Shown here in pieces: positions 22,762 to 31,974 of a stretch of 40,166 nucleotides of DNA (position 1 is the stretch's first letter; each line of letters opens with the position of its first letter). The notes under the pieces are model-generated. The model was not told the DNA's origin. It worked only from the letters and a program-made list of their open reading frames with translations, and ran no database searches. The position numbers were made by a program, and so were the translations under genes. The DNA lies in assembly GCF_001552675.1 (NCBI RefSeq), contig NZ_BCRQ01000022.1:1-40166 (forward strand). The letters are read 5' to 3'. The stretch is from Alicyclobacillus sendaiensis NBRC 100866 (GTDB taxonomy: Bacteria > Bacillota > Bacilli > Alicyclobacillales > Alicyclobacillaceae).

Positions 22762-23628
22762 CTAGTCCTCCCGCCTGGAATCCCGGTGCGTCAGATCGAC
22801 GGCGGCGATATCCCGCAGATGTTCGGCGATGTGCTTCGCGACCGCCACCGAGCGGTGCTTCCCTCCTGTGCAGCCCACGCCGATGACGAGATGGCTCTTC
22901 CCTTCCCGCTGAAATTCCGGAATGAGAAAGTCGAGCATATCTTCAACCTTCTGCAAGAACGCCCGCGTCTGCGGCCACTGCATGACGTAGTTGTACACAG
23001 GTTCGTCTTCCCCGGTGTACGGCCGCAGGTGGTCGAGATAGTGAGGGTTCGGCAAAAACCGCACATCGAACACCATGTCCGCGTCGAGCGGCACTCCGAA
23101 CTTGAACCCAAACGACACCACGTGCACCGGCAGGCGCACGGCGTGTTCCACGAAGCGGCGACTGAGCTCCTGCTTGAGTTGATTGGCAGACAAGTTCGAT
23201 GTGTCGATCACGACGTCGGCCGCCTGGCGCACGCCCGCAAGCTTCTGGCGCTCGGCCTGAATGCTTTCGAGCAGCCTGCCTCCCATCGACAGCGGATGGC
23301 GGCGGCGCGAGGCCTTGTACCGCCGCACGAGCGTCGCGTCGTCCGCGTCGAGAAACACAAGTGTCACCGCGACGTCCTTGCGCTCTCGGATTTCCTGAAC
23401 GGTCATGAGCAGCGGTTCGAACAGTTCACCGCCGCGCAGATCACAGCCAAACGCCATCTTGCTGAGCTTGCCGGACGCGTGCTCGGCCATGTCAATGAGC
23501 CGCGGCATCAGCGCGGGCGGCAAATTGTCGACACAGAAAAAGCCAAAATCTTCGAACGCCTGCATCGCAGTGGACTTGCCCGCACCCGACATGCCGGTCA
23601 GCACAATCGCCTGCAAGCGGTTGGTCAC
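22762..23628 (-). CDS. rapZ: RapZ (YvcJ) nucleotide-binding protein
   Basis: Encodes 288 residues. Walker A is GMSGAGKS (12-19) in the N-terminal P-loop domain, and the C-terminal domain carries IGVGCTGGKHRSVAVA, the family signature that binds UDP-GlcNAc-type ligand in E. coli RapZ. In Bacillus, YvcJ hydrolyses nucleotides and has been linked to competence; an RNA-adaptor role is established only in enterobacteria. The start is GTG at 23628, overlapping the NUDIX stop as GTGA, with an AGAGGGGG site. Together with GlmR it fits control of amino-sugar supply for the cell wall. Confidence 0.96.
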   Translation of the reverse strand: MTNRLQAIVLTGMSGAGKSTAMQAFEDFGFFCVDNLPPALMPRLIDMAEHASGKLSKMAFGCDLRGGELFEPLLMTVQEIRERKDVAVTLVFLDADDATLVRRYKASRRRHPLSMGGRLLESIQAERQKLAGVRQAADVVIDTSNLSANQLKQELSRRFVEHAVRLPVHVVSFGFKFGVPLDADMVFDVRFLPNPHYLDHLRPYTGEDEPVYNYVMQWPQTRAFLQKVEDMLDFLIPEFQREGKSHLVIGVGCTGGKHRSVAVAKHIAEHLRDIAAVDLTHRDSRRED

Positions 23629-24179
23629 AGCGCATCCCCCTCTTGGCTGCGCGCAAACAGCGGTTCCAGCGGATAGCCGTCGGGATCCATTTCATGACGA
23701 AGCAGACGATGCTCCGCGTCGTACGAGAAGCTCCCGAAAAACACGCGGTCGTCGCCCCGCTCCTCGGCGGAGATAGCGTGTAAAAGCATGAGGCGATCTC
23801 CCTCGTCCATGGGCAGGTGCGGAAGCTCGCGCTTCGTCACGATGGCGAGCGTGCCTTCTCGATGGACGGTCCGGAGGGTCCCCGAAGCCCCCCGCCCGAC
23901 GAACTGGGCGATGATGCGGCGCTTCTCGCCTTCCTCGGGTCCCGCGGCGACGTGGATCTCGTAGACCCCGCGAAGATGGGCGTCCTTGAGTTGAAGCCCC
24001 GTTTCCTCCGTGAACTCGCGCATGGCCGCGAGCCGCCACGACTCTCCTGGCTCAACCTTGCCGCCCGGCAGGTACCACCATCCGCGGCGCGGTTTGCGCA
24101 ACATCACGAACCCGCCGTCAAACGGTGCATAGCAATTGACGATGACCTGCAAGGCGCCCACCCCATTTGTGAACAGCAT
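23625..24179 (-). CDS. yvcI: NUDIX hydrolase (YvcI-like)
   Basis: Encodes 184 residues. The NUDIX box reads GGKVEPGESWRLAAMREF followed by TEETGL, with the consensus glycines, glutamates and arginine in place (about residues 40-62). These enzymes hydrolyse a nucleoside diphosphate linked to another group; the substrate of YvcI is not known to me. The start at 24179 has GGAG six bases upstream; an earlier ATG at 24233 would run through the promoter region. It is first in the cluster before rapZ. In B. subtilis trxB precedes it; here a terminator and the TPR gene are found instead. Confidence 0.9.
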   Translation of the reverse strand: MLFTNGVGALQVIVNCYAPFDGGFVMLRKPRRGWWYLPGGKVEPGESWRLAAMREFTEETGLQLKDAHLRGVYEIHVAAGPEEGEKRRIIAQFVGRGASGTLRTVHREGTLAIVTKRELPHLPMDEGDRLMLLHAISAEERGDDRVFFGSFSYDAEHRLLRHEMDPDGYPLEPLFARSQEGDAL

Positions 24180-24188
24180 AGCATGCTC

Positions 24189-24201
24189 CGCCAAGAGTAT
24201 A
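24189..24201 (-). promoter_or_regulatory. Candidate promoter of the yvcI-rapZ-glmR-whiA-crh cluster
   Basis: TATACT (24196-24201 on the minus strand) lies just beyond the terminator of the TPR gene. The -35 box is poor (TTTTGT at 17-base spacing) and the leader would be only about ten bases. A promoter is expected here because the upstream transcript ends in a strong terminator. Confidence 0.35.
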
Positions 24202-24220
24202 CCAGGGATGCGTTCCGCAC

Positions 24221-24249
24221 AAAAAAGCGGCACTCGGAAGCCGAGTGCC
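24221..24249 (-). terminator. Rho-independent terminator after the TPR gene
   Basis: On the minus strand a perfect nine-base stem GGCACTCGG / CCGAGTGCC (24241-24249 with 24229-24237) has a three-base loop and ends in GC and six T residues (24221-24226). It lies 121 bases after the TPR stop, so the message carries a long untranslated tail. Confidence 0.95.
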
Positions 24250-24370
24250 CAAGAACCTCTATATCAAAAGGGGGTCAAATGTGCTACGCCTTTAGAGTAG
24301 ACCGCACATGTTTCAGCCGTGTTACATCCTCGTGAAATTTTGATGACCGCCGAACATTTCTCCGCATCTT

Positions 24371-26134
24371 TCACTCTTCGCGGCCCCGCCGCGCCCGCCA
24401 TCCCGCTCGAAGCACCACCTGCTCCATGCGGGAGCTGCACTTGCTGAGCGAGGACACCGAGACGCCGAATTGAGCGGCGAGATCGCGCTGCAAAACGGGC
24501 ACGTCGGCGTAGCGAAGGACCACGTACAGAAGCCCGGCCGCCCAGGTCTCGGGTTTTACAATCCGCTTGCGCAGGTCGAGAAACAAATCGTCATACAGGT
24601 ACGTGAGCCAGAATCGGCGCGCCTGACCCACCAGATTGCTCAGGGCCCGGGCGGCGAGCCACTCCTCCGCCAGGTCCCAAACCTCCCTCCACTGCGGTTG
24701 CAGATCCAGGATGATGTCCTGGCGCACGTCCTCCAGCCGCATCTCGATGGGACCCGCTGCGCGCCAGAGGCGCACCGATCCCTTCGCGCCCATCCGCTTC
24801 AGCGCCACGAGCGTCTGCTCCTGAAGCGAGGCGTCGATGTCGGATCGAGCCAAAAATGACTTCAGCGCTTGCTCGGCGTCGCCGTCGCCGACCACCGCGA
24901 GCGCGCGAATGACGCGCTGGCGCACCTCGCGGCTGCCGTGGCGCAGACTCCAATAGAGGGACGCGCGCAGGAGGGGATCTCGCTTCCATTCATCGGGCGA
25001 TGAGGTCTGCAGGCGATCCCGCACCTCGGCGAGTTGCAACTCGACCGGGATATCCAATTGATAGCTGACGCTCACCGACTGGAGCCCGGCCGCCTGCGCC
25101 TGGCGCACCCGCTCGAGGTGATAGTCCGCAAGACGCGAGCAATCCTCGTGGCGCGCCAATTGCCGCCAAAGCGCCTCGGCGCAACGGAGATTCCCCAGGT
25201 TCGCATGCGCGGCGGCCAGTCCGTGCAGTAGCATCGGATGATCCGGCGGGACGAGACGCGCAAGGCGGCGAAACGCCGCGAGCGCGTCAGCGTGACGGCC
25301 GACGAAGCCGAGGGTGATGGCCACCTTCATCGCGATGTCCGGATGGAGCGGGATCACCTTCCGCAGCGGTTCCACCGCTCGCCGCAGTGCATCCTCGTCG
25401 CCGAAATGTTGCAACAAAATCGCGCGGTTGCAGAGCGCATGGAGGTTGTCTGGCTGGCGTTCCAGGACGCTCTCCGCCATCGCGAGCGCTTCGTCGTATT
25501 GGCCGGTGTAGTAATACGCCAAACTCAGGTTATTGCGCGCGGCGATGTGAGACGGATCGGCCGCCACGACCTGCTCGAGCCACTCCACGGCGACCTCAAA
25601 CTGGCCGTTTTCGAGGAAGTAACGCCCGTCCTGAATGGCCTGCATGGTCTCTGCGCGGGCTTCTTCGCGCCTGCGCCGCTCCAGTGCGCGACCGCCGCCG
25701 AACTCGTCGACGAGGATGGCGAGCATCTCTTCGGCTTCCGCGGCGTATTCTCCATGGGGATCAAGATCCAGGTAGCGAAGGAGGTGTTCCTCGGCTGCGT
25801 CGTAATCGCCAAGGTTCGCGTAATTGTTGGCGAGGTAAAACCAACATTCCGACATGTGCGGATCCATATGCTCAAGCACGTAGTGCAGCAGCTCATTCGA
25901 GGCTTCAAAGTCGCCCAGTTCCGCGAGCACGCCCGCGAGATTGCAGTAGTTGACCGGATTGTCCGGCTCATACTCCACGGTCCTCTGAAACGCCTTCACC
26001 GCGCGCGCCAGATCATTCCGCTGCAAGAAGCGCATGCCCCGTTCGAAAAAGTAGGACGCGTCCAGCTTCATCGCAATGACGTTCTCGGGTCGATCCACCT
26101 TGTTGTAGCGATGGCGACGTTTGTCCATTTGCAC
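24371..26134 (-). CDS. yvcD: TPR-repeat protein, YvcD-like
   Basis: Encodes 587 residues, no signal peptide, probably cytoplasmic. TPR pairs occupy about residues 20-145 and 170-320 (for example AVKAFQRTVEYEPDNPVNYC and EVAVEWLEQVVAADPSHIAA). The middle (about 365-490) is helical and partly HEAT-like. The C-terminus ends in a helix-turn-helix-like segment (VPVLQRDLAAQFGVSVSSLS). B. subtilis YvcD is a TPR protein at the same position beside the yvcI cluster, hence the call; its role is unknown. GTG at 26134 is preferred since AAAGGAGG lies 11 bases upstream; ATG at 26128 is also possible. It is divergent from argS. Confidence 0.85.
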   Translation of the reverse strand: MQMDKRRHRYNKVDRPENVIAMKLDASYFFERGMRFLQRNDLARAVKAFQRTVEYEPDNPVNYCNLAGVLAELGDFEASNELLHYVLEHMDPHMSECWFYLANNYANLGDYDAAEEHLLRYLDLDPHGEYAAEAEEMLAILVDEFGGGRALERRRREEARAETMQAIQDGRYFLENGQFEVAVEWLEQVVAADPSHIAARNNLSLAYYYTGQYDEALAMAESVLERQPDNLHALCNRAILLQHFGDEDALRRAVEPLRKVIPLHPDIAMKVAITLGFVGRHADALAAFRRLARLVPPDHPMLLHGLAAAHANLGNLRCAEALWRQLARHEDCSRLADYHLERVRQAQAAGLQSVSVSYQLDIPVELQLAEVRDRLQTSSPDEWKRDPLLRASLYWSLRHGSREVRQRVIRALAVVGDGDAEQALKSFLARSDIDASLQEQTLVALKRMGAKGSVRLWRAAGPIEMRLEDVRQDIILDLQPQWREVWDLAEEWLAARALSNLVGQARRFWLTYLYDDLFLDLRKRIVKPETWAAGLLYVVLRYADVPVLQRDLAAQFGVSVSSLSKCSSRMEQVVLRAGWRARRGREE

Positions 26135-26258
26135 CTTGTGCAGCGCCTCCTTTGCACCATCCAACGGCACACGCACTCGTGGCGAGACTGGGCGATCGCG
26201 CTCGTCACCTGCGCAACTGGTGGAAAAAGTATAGCACAGCGGGCCAGAAATGGCGAAG

Positions 26259-26294
26259 TTCCTCAAGAAATTTGTCCATGCTATAATGAATAGA
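26259..26294 (+). promoter_or_regulatory. argS promoter
   Basis: A perfect TATAAT at 26282-26287 lies 33 bases before the argS start. The -35 region at 17-base spacing is weak (TTCCTC). The leader would be about 27 bases, which excludes a T-box. Confidence 0.55.
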
Positions 26295-26319
26295 CGCTTT
26301 TGGAGGACTGTACAGGGGG

Positions 26320-28020
26320 ATGAACGTGAGATCCATCAAACGTGCCATCGCACATGCGATTGCAGACGCTGTCGCACGGCCGGTCAATGACGTGGCTCAG
26401 ATGCTCGAATATCCGCCCAATCCGGCCCTTGGCGATCTCGCCCTGCCCTGCTTTCCGTTCGCGCGGGAGATGCGAAAAAACCCCGTGCAGATTGCGGAGG
26501 AACTCGCCGAGCGCGTGCGGCAGGTCGACGGCGTGGAGAGCGCTCAAGCCGAGAAAGGGTTTCTGAACATTCGACTCGCGCGGGCCCCGTTCGCACAGGT
26601 CGTGATCGAACAGGCCATCGCGTCCGTCCACGACCTGTTCTCGTCGGAACGGGGGCGCGGGCGAACGGCCGTGATCGACTACTCGTCGCCAAACATCGCC
26701 AAGCCGTTTGGCGTCGGACATCTGCGCTCGACCATCATCGGCCACGCGCTCAAACGGATGATGCGCGAGGACGGGTGGAGAGTGGAAGGCGTCAACCACC
26801 TAGGCGACTGGGGCACGCAGTTTGGCAAGGTGATTGCGGCGTACCTCAAGTGGGGTAGCGAGGAGGAAGTGCGCAAGGACCCGGTCAAGGAGCTGTTCCG
26901 CCTTTACGTCCGGTTTCACCAGGAGGCGGAGTCGGCGCCGGAACTCGAAGACGAGGGGCGACTGTGGTTCAAGAGGTTGGAAGAGGGCGATCCGGAGGCC
27001 ACGCGGCTGTGGCGCTGGTTCATCGACGAAAGCCTGCGCGCCTTCAAACAGGTGTACCAACTGCTCGGCGTGGAATTCGAGCATTACATCGGCGAGAGCT
27101 TCTACAACGACAAGATGGACGCGATTGTGCAGGAATTGCGGGAGAAGGGGCTGTTGGTCGAAGACCAGGGCGCGGAAGTGGTCGACTTGTCCGCGTACGG
27201 CATGCCGCCCTGCATCATCGTCAAATCGGACGGCACGTCCATCTACGCCACGCGCGATCTCGCCGCCGCCGATTACCGGCACAAGGCGTTCGGCGCGGAC
27301 ACGCTCCTGTATGTCGTGGGCGCAGAACAAAAGCTGCACTTTGAACAGGTGTTCAAGGTACTCGAGCTCATGGGGCGCGACTACGCGAAAAACTGCGTGC
27401 ACGTCCAATTTGGGCTCATGAAATTCAACGGCCAGCGCTTGTCGACGCGGCGCGGACACGTGGTCTACCTCGAAGACGTCTTGCAGAAGGCCATCGAAGA
27501 AGCGCGGGCCATCATCGAGGAAAAGAACCCTGGACTGGAGAACAAGGACGTCATCGCTCGCCAAGTGGGCGTGGGCGCCGTGATCTTCAACGATCTCAAG
27601 ACGTACCGGATCCACGAGGTGGACTTCCGTTACGAGGACGTGCTCAACTTTGACGGCGAGACCGGCCCCTACGTGCAGTACACGCACGCTCGCGCGTCGA
27701 GTGTGTTGCGCAAGGCCGGCGCGGACGCGCTCGCTTGGTCCCCGGACTACGCGCCGGATGACGCGGAATGGGCGCTCGTCTTCCTGCTCGCGCAGGCCAA
27801 CGAGTCCTTGGAACGCGCTGTCGATGCGTACGATCCGTCCGTGATGGCCCGGTATGCCCTTCAGATGTGCCACGCCTTCAACCGCTTTTATCACGACCAT
27901 CCCATTCTCCAAGCGGACGAGCCGGCGCGGACATCGAGGCTCGCCCTCACGCGGGCCGTGCGCGAGGCGCTCGCCAAGTCCCTCTTCCTGCTCGGCATCG
28001 AGGCACCGGAGGAAATGTGA
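26320..28020 (+). CDS. argS: Arginyl-tRNA synthetase (SSPNIAKPF subtype)
   Basis: Encodes 566 residues. The catalytic entry is YSSPNIAKPFGVGHLRST (121-138), so the class I HIGH motif reads GVGH (131-134) with the first histidine missing. The KMSK region is degenerate (LSTRRG), as in many ArgRS. The C-terminal DALR anticodon-binding domain contains YTHARASSVLRKA. The subtype resembles yeast ArgRS and the ArgS2 forms of some Bacillota rather than B. subtilis ArgS, where the entry reads NPTGDLHLGH. ATG at 26320 has GGAGG 13 bases upstream; GTG at 26326 has AGGGGG at six bases and may be the true start. It stands alone between a promoter and a terminator. Confidence 0.96.
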   Translation: MNVRSIKRAIAHAIADAVARPVNDVAQMLEYPPNPALGDLALPCFPFAREMRKNPVQIAEELAERVRQVDGVESAQAEKGFLNIRLARAPFAQVVIEQAIASVHDLFSSERGRGRTAVIDYSSPNIAKPFGVGHLRSTIIGHALKRMMREDGWRVEGVNHLGDWGTQFGKVIAAYLKWGSEEEVRKDPVKELFRLYVRFHQEAESAPELEDEGRLWFKRLEEGDPEATRLWRWFIDESLRAFKQVYQLLGVEFEHYIGESFYNDKMDAIVQELREKGLLVEDQGAEVVDLSAYGMPPCIIVKSDGTSIYATRDLAAADYRHKAFGADTLLYVVGAEQKLHFEQVFKVLELMGRDYAKNCVHVQFGLMKFNGQRLSTRRGHVVYLEDVLQKAIEEARAIIEEKNPGLENKDVIARQVGVGAVIFNDLKTYRIHEVDFRYEDVLNFDGETGPYVQYTHARASSVLRKAGADALAWSPDYAPDDAEWALVFLLAQANESLERAVDAYDPSVMARYALQMCHAFNRFYHDHPILQADEPARTSRLALTRAVREALAKSLFLLGIEAPEEM

Positions 28021-28052
28021 AAGCGGCGGACATTCCGCCGCTTTCGCTTTGC
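28021..28052 (+). terminator. argS terminator, possibly bidirectional
   Basis: AAGCGGCGG (28021-28029) pairs with CCGCCGCTT (28035-28043) around a five-base loop, directly after the argS stop, followed by TCGCTTT. The stem is also placed to end the convergent hprK message, though no T tract follows on that side. Confidence 0.85.
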
Positions 28053-28104
28053 ACGCTGCGTGCGCCGCCGCGGCCCGACTGCCGCGACGGTCGCCCGTTC
28101 GCTC

Positions 28105-29052
28105 TCAAGCGCTTCCCTCGGACTGCGCCGCAATCATCTGCTCCAGCTCCGCCGCGAACTGCTTCGCCGCGTCAAGCCCCATGCCCTTGAGCCGGAAGTT
28201 CATGGCGGCCACCTCCACGATGACCGCCAGGTTGCGACCGGGCCGCACGGGGACCGTCACCTTCGGCAGCTCGATGTCCAGGATCTTCATGGTCTCCGTT
28301 TCGATGCCGAGGCGATCGTACGCGTAGTTATCGCGCCACGCCTCGAGGTGCACGACCATCGAGATGCGCTTGTGCGTCCGCACGGCCCCCGCGCCAAACA
28401 GGGTCATGGCGTTCAGGACGCCAAGGCCGCGGATCTCAATCAGGTTCTGCAACAACGGCGGTGCGCTGCCGACGAGATAGTCGTCGGAGATCTGCCGAAT
28501 CACGACGGCGTCGTCGGCGACAAGACGATGGCCCCGCTTGATGAGCTCGAGCCCCGTCTCGCTTTTGCCGATCCCGCTCGAGCCGATGATGAGAATGCCA
28601 ATGCCGTACACATCCACCAGCACGCCGTGCTGCAAGGTTTCAGGCGCCAGCTTGTCCTCGAGGTAGTTCGAGATGCGCGCCGTCAAGCGCGTCGTCACCA
28701 TGGGCGTTCCGAGAACCGGAATGCGTCGAGAAGCGGCTTCCTCCAGCAAGACCGGCGGCGGCGTGTCACCGCGCGTGATGATGATGCACGGCGTCTGCTG
28801 ATACGAACAGAACGCAAACGCCCGCAGGGCCCGTTCTTTCTCGTTGAGCCCGCGCAAAAAGGACAGCTCGGTTCTCCCTAAGATCTGCACGCGCTCCGCC
28901 GGATGATAGCGCAGGTATCCCGCGAGCGCCAGCCCCGGGCGATTGATGTCGCGCGTGTAGATGACGCGGTCCAGATCCGCGTCCTCGTTGAACACGTGCA
29001 GGTCGAGATCGCGCACAAGTTGCCTGACGCTCACGCCTCGCGGATTGGCCAC
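28105..29052 (-). CDS. hprK: HPr kinase/phosphorylase
   Basis: Encodes 315 residues. HprK phosphorylates HPr and Crh on the regulatory serine when glycolytic intermediates are high and reverses this with phosphate. Walker A is GSSGIGKS (157-164), H142 and K163/E165 fit the active site, D180-D181 follow, and the family signature IEIRGLGVLNAMTLFG is at 206-221. The start is GTG at 29052 with GGGAGG upstream, 24 bases after uvrA, so it is probably the last gene of uvrB-uvrA-hprK. Its partner Crh-like protein is encoded at 20261-20533, and a cre site lies at 13451-13464. Confidence 0.98.
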   Translation of the reverse strand: MANPRGVSVRQLVRDLDLHVFNEDADLDRVIYTRDINRPGLALAGYLRYHPAERVQILGRTELSFLRGLNEKERALRAFAFCSYQQTPCIIITRGDTPPPVLLEEAASRRIPVLGTPMVTTRLTARISNYLEDKLAPETLQHGVLVDVYGIGILIIGSSGIGKSETGLELIKRGHRLVADDAVVIRQISDDYLVGSAPPLLQNLIEIRGLGVLNAMTLFGAGAVRTHKRISMVVHLEAWRDNYAYDRLGIETETMKILDIELPKVTVPVRPGRNLAVIVEVAAMNFRLKGMGLDAAKQFAAELEQMIAAQSEGSA

Positions 29053-29076
29053 GGGCCCATCCTCCCTTCCCGGCGC

Positions 29077-31950
29077 TCAGTCGCGAGCCGCCTCGAGGTC
29101 CAGTGCTCGGCGCGCGGCCATCCGGGCGCGGTCCCGCTCCAAAATGGGGCCGAGAAACCGCCCGGTGTGCGACTGCGGGTTGCGGCAGACTTCCTCCGGC
29201 GTGCCGGCCGCCACAACCTGCCCGCCGCGGCTGCCGCCCTCCGGGCCGAGATCGATAAGATAGTCCGCCGTCTTGATGACATCCAGGTTGTGCTCAATGA
29301 CGAGCACCGTATCCCCATTCTCGACCAGGCGGTGAAGGACCGTCAAGAGCCGCTCAATGTCGGCCACGTGAAGCCCCGTGGTCGGCTCGTCGAGAATGTA
29401 CAGCGTGCGGCCGTTCGATCGCCGGTGGAGCTCCGACGCCAGCTTCACGCGCTGCGCCTCGCCGCCCGACAGCGTCGTGGCCGGCTGGCCCAGCTTGATG
29501 TACCCGAGACCCACATCGATCAAGGTCTGCAGGCGCCGGCGGATCCGCGGGATGTTCTCGAAGAACGCGCACGCGTCCTCCACGGTCATGTCAAGCACAT
29601 CCGCGATGTTCTTGCCCTTGAAGGTGACCTCAAGCGTCTCCCGATTGTACCGCTTGCCCTTGCACACCTCGCAGGGCACGTACACGTCGGGAAGGAAGTG
29701 CATCTCAATTTTGATGATCCCGTCGCCCTTGCACGCCTCGCAGCGGCCGCCGCGCACGTTGAAGGAGAAGCGCCCTTTTTTGTACCCGCGCATTTTCGCC
29801 TCGTTCGTGGCGGCAAACAGATCGCGGATGTCGTCGAACACGCCCGTGTACGTAGCTGGGTTCGACCGCGGTGTGCGCCCAATCGGCGACTGGTCGATAT
29901 CGACCACCTTGTCGAGGTGCTCGAGCCCGAGGATGGCGTCGTGATCGCCCGGCCTGACGCGCGCGCGGTTCAGGTCCCGCGCCAGGGCCTTGTGCACGAT
30001 CTCGTTCACCAGCGTCGACTTGCCCGAGCCAGAGACGCCAGTCACGCACGTGAAGAGCCCGATGGGAATGCGGACGTCGATGTTCTTCAGATTGTTCTCT
30101 CGCGCGCCGCGCACCTCGAGCCAGCGGCCGTCCGGCTGCCGCCGCTTCTCAGGCACCGGGATGAAGCGCTCCCCAGACAGGTACTGCCCCGTGAGCGACG
30201 CCGGATTCCGCATGATCTCGTCCGGCGTCCCCTGCGCCACCACCTCGCCACCGTGAATGCCCGCGCCTGGGCCCATGTCGAGGATGTAGTCGGCCGCTCG
30301 CATGGTGTCCTCGTCGTGTTCCACGACGATGAGGGTGTTGCCGAGATCGCGCATGTGCTCGAGCGTGCGAATGAGCCGCTCGTTGTCCCGCTGGTGAAGG
30401 CCGATGCTCGGCTCGTCGAGGATGTACAGCACACCCATGAGCGACGAGCCGAGCTGCGTCGCCAGCCGAATCCGCTGCGCCTCGCCGCCCGACAGCGTGC
30501 CGGCCGATCTCGCCAGCGTCAGGTAGTCGAGGCCCACATCCCGCAAAAATCCGAGCCGGCTCTCAATCTCCTTTAAGATCTGGCGGGCAATGTGCATCTC
30601 CTTCGCAGAGAGCTCGAGGCTCTGGAAGAACTCGAGCGCCTCGCCGACGGTCATCTCCGTGACCTCCGCGATGTTTTTCCCGCCAACCAGCACGGCCAGG
30701 CTTTGCGGCTTGAGGCGCCGTCCGTGGCAGGCGGGACAAGGTTTCGCGCTCATAAACGATTCGATGAACTCGCGGATGGACTCGGACGTCGACTCGCGGT
30801 AGCGGCGCTCCAGATTGGGGATAACGCCCTCGAACGGAATGTGGGCGGTCTTGTGCTGGCCGAAGTCGTTCTCATACGAGAAGCGAACGAGCTGCCCATT
30901 GCCGCGCAGGAGGAGCTGCACGGCCTCCTCCGGCAGCTCCGCGATGGGCACGTCCGTCGGAATGCCGAACGCCCTGCACGCCGCCCGCAACAACTCCGGA
31001 TAATAATTGGAGAACGAGCCGCTCCAGGGCGCGATGGCGCCCTCTTCGATGGTCAGCGACGGGTTGGGGATGACGAGCTGCTCGTCCACTTCCAAGTTGA
31101 CGCCCAGACCTGTGCACGTCTCGCACGCGCCGAATGGGCTGTTGAACGAGAACATGCGCGGCGCCAACTCGTCGACCTGAAAACCGCAGTGCGGACACGC
31201 GGCGTTTTGGCTGAACAGCATCTCCTCGCCGTCCATCACGTCGATCACGACAATCCCGCCCGACAGACCGAGCGCCGTCTCCAGCGAATCCGCGAGCCGG
31301 CTCGCGATGTCGTCCCGCACGACGAGCCGGTCCACGACGGCCTCGATGGTGTGCTTGCGGTTCTTTTCAAGCTGGATATCTTCGTCGAGATCGCGCACCT
31401 CGCCGTCGACGCGCACGCGGACGAAGCCCATCTTCCGCATTTGTTCGAACACCCGTTGGTGCTCGCCTTTTCGCCCGCGCACCACCGGAGCCAGCACCTG
31501 CAGTCTTGTCCGCTCCGGGAGCTGAAGGACGCGATCGACCATCTGCTCGATGGTCTGGGACTGAATCGGGATGCCGCAATTGGGGCAGAAAGGCTGTCCC
31601 ACCCGGGCGAAGAGAAGCCGAAGGTAGTCGTAGATCTCCGTCACCGTGCCGACCGTCGATCGCGGATTGCGGCTCGTCGTCTTTTGGTCAATGGAAATGG
31701 CGGGAGACAGGCCGTCGATGCCGTCGACGTCCGGTTTATCCATCTGGCCCAGGAACTGGCGGGCATACGCCGAAAGCGACTCCACGTACCGCCGCTGGCC
31801 CTCCGCGTAGATGGTGTCAAAGGCGAGCGACGACTTGCCGGAGCCGCTCAGGCCGGTGACGACGACAAACTTGTCACGCGGAATCTTGACGTCGATATTC
31901 TTCAAGTTGTGCACGCGAGCCCCGCGCACGTGGATGTAATCCTGTGGCAT
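29077..31950 (-). CDS. uvrA: Excinuclease ABC subunit A
   Basis: Encodes 957 residues, full length. UvrA is the damage-sensing ATPase of nucleotide excision repair. The first Walker A is GLSGSGKSS (about 34-42) followed by [20 protein letters not shown]; the second is GVSGSGKST with VNEIVHKAL. Two ABC signatures ([12 protein letters not shown] and [12 protein letters not shown]) and zinc cysteines ([24 protein letters not shown]) are present. The start at 31950 has AAGGAAA upstream, 24 bases after uvrB, so the two are co-transcribed. Confidence 0.99.
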   Translation of the reverse strand: MPQDYIHVRGARVHNLKNIDVKIPRDKFVVVTGLSGSGKSSLAFDTIYAEGQRRYVESLSAYARQFLGQMDKPDVDGIDGLSPAISIDQKTTSRNPRSTVGTVTEIYDYLRLLFARVGQPFCPNCGIPIQSQTIEQMVDRVLQLPERTRLQVLAPVVRGRKGEHQRVFEQMRKMGFVRVRVDGEVRDLDEDIQLEKNRKHTIEAVVDRLVVRDDIASRLADSLETALGLSGGIVVIDVMDGEEMLFSQNAACPHCGFQVDELAPRMFSFNSPFGACETCTGLGVNLEVDEQLVIPNPSLTIEEGAIAPWSGSFSNYYPELLRAACRAFGIPTDVPIAELPEEAVQLLLRGNGQLVRFSYENDFGQHKTAHIPFEGVIPNLERRYRESTSESIREFIESFMSAKPCPACHGRRLKPQSLAVLVGGKNIAEVTEMTVGEALEFFQSLELSAKEMHIARQILKEIESRLGFLRDVGLDYLTLARSAGTLSGGEAQRIRLATQLGSSLMGVLYILDEPSIGLHQRDNERLIRTLEHMRDLGNTLIVVEHDEDTMRAADYILDMGPGAGIHGGEVVAQGTPDEIMRNPASLTGQYLSGERFIPVPEKRRQPDGRWLEVRGARENNLKNIDVRIPIGLFTCVTGVSGSGKSTLVNEIVHKALARDLNRARVRPGDHDAILGLEHLDKVVDIDQSPIGRTPRSNPATYTGVFDDIRDLFAATNEAKMRGYKKGRFSFNVRGGRCEACKGDGIIKIEMHFLPDVYVPCEVCKGKRYNRETLEVTFKGKNIADVLDMTVEDACAFFENIPRIRRRLQTLIDVGLGYIKLGQPATTLSGGEAQRVKLASELHRRSNGRTLYILDEPTTGLHVADIERLLTVLHRLVENGDTVLVIEHNLDVIKTADYLIDLGPEGGSRGGQVVAAGTPEEVCRNPQSHTGRFLGPILERDRARMAARRALDLEAARD

Positions 31951-31974
31951 GCCGTTTCCTTCTTCCTTCGCGCC

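Noticed and set aside
24284-24367. A 27-codon basic ORF on the minus strand directly after the TPR gene, before its terminator
   Set aside because: It starts six bases after the TPR stop and ends before the terminator, which is suggestive, but it has no good ribosome site and no recognisable sequence. A conserved frame in relatives would revive it.
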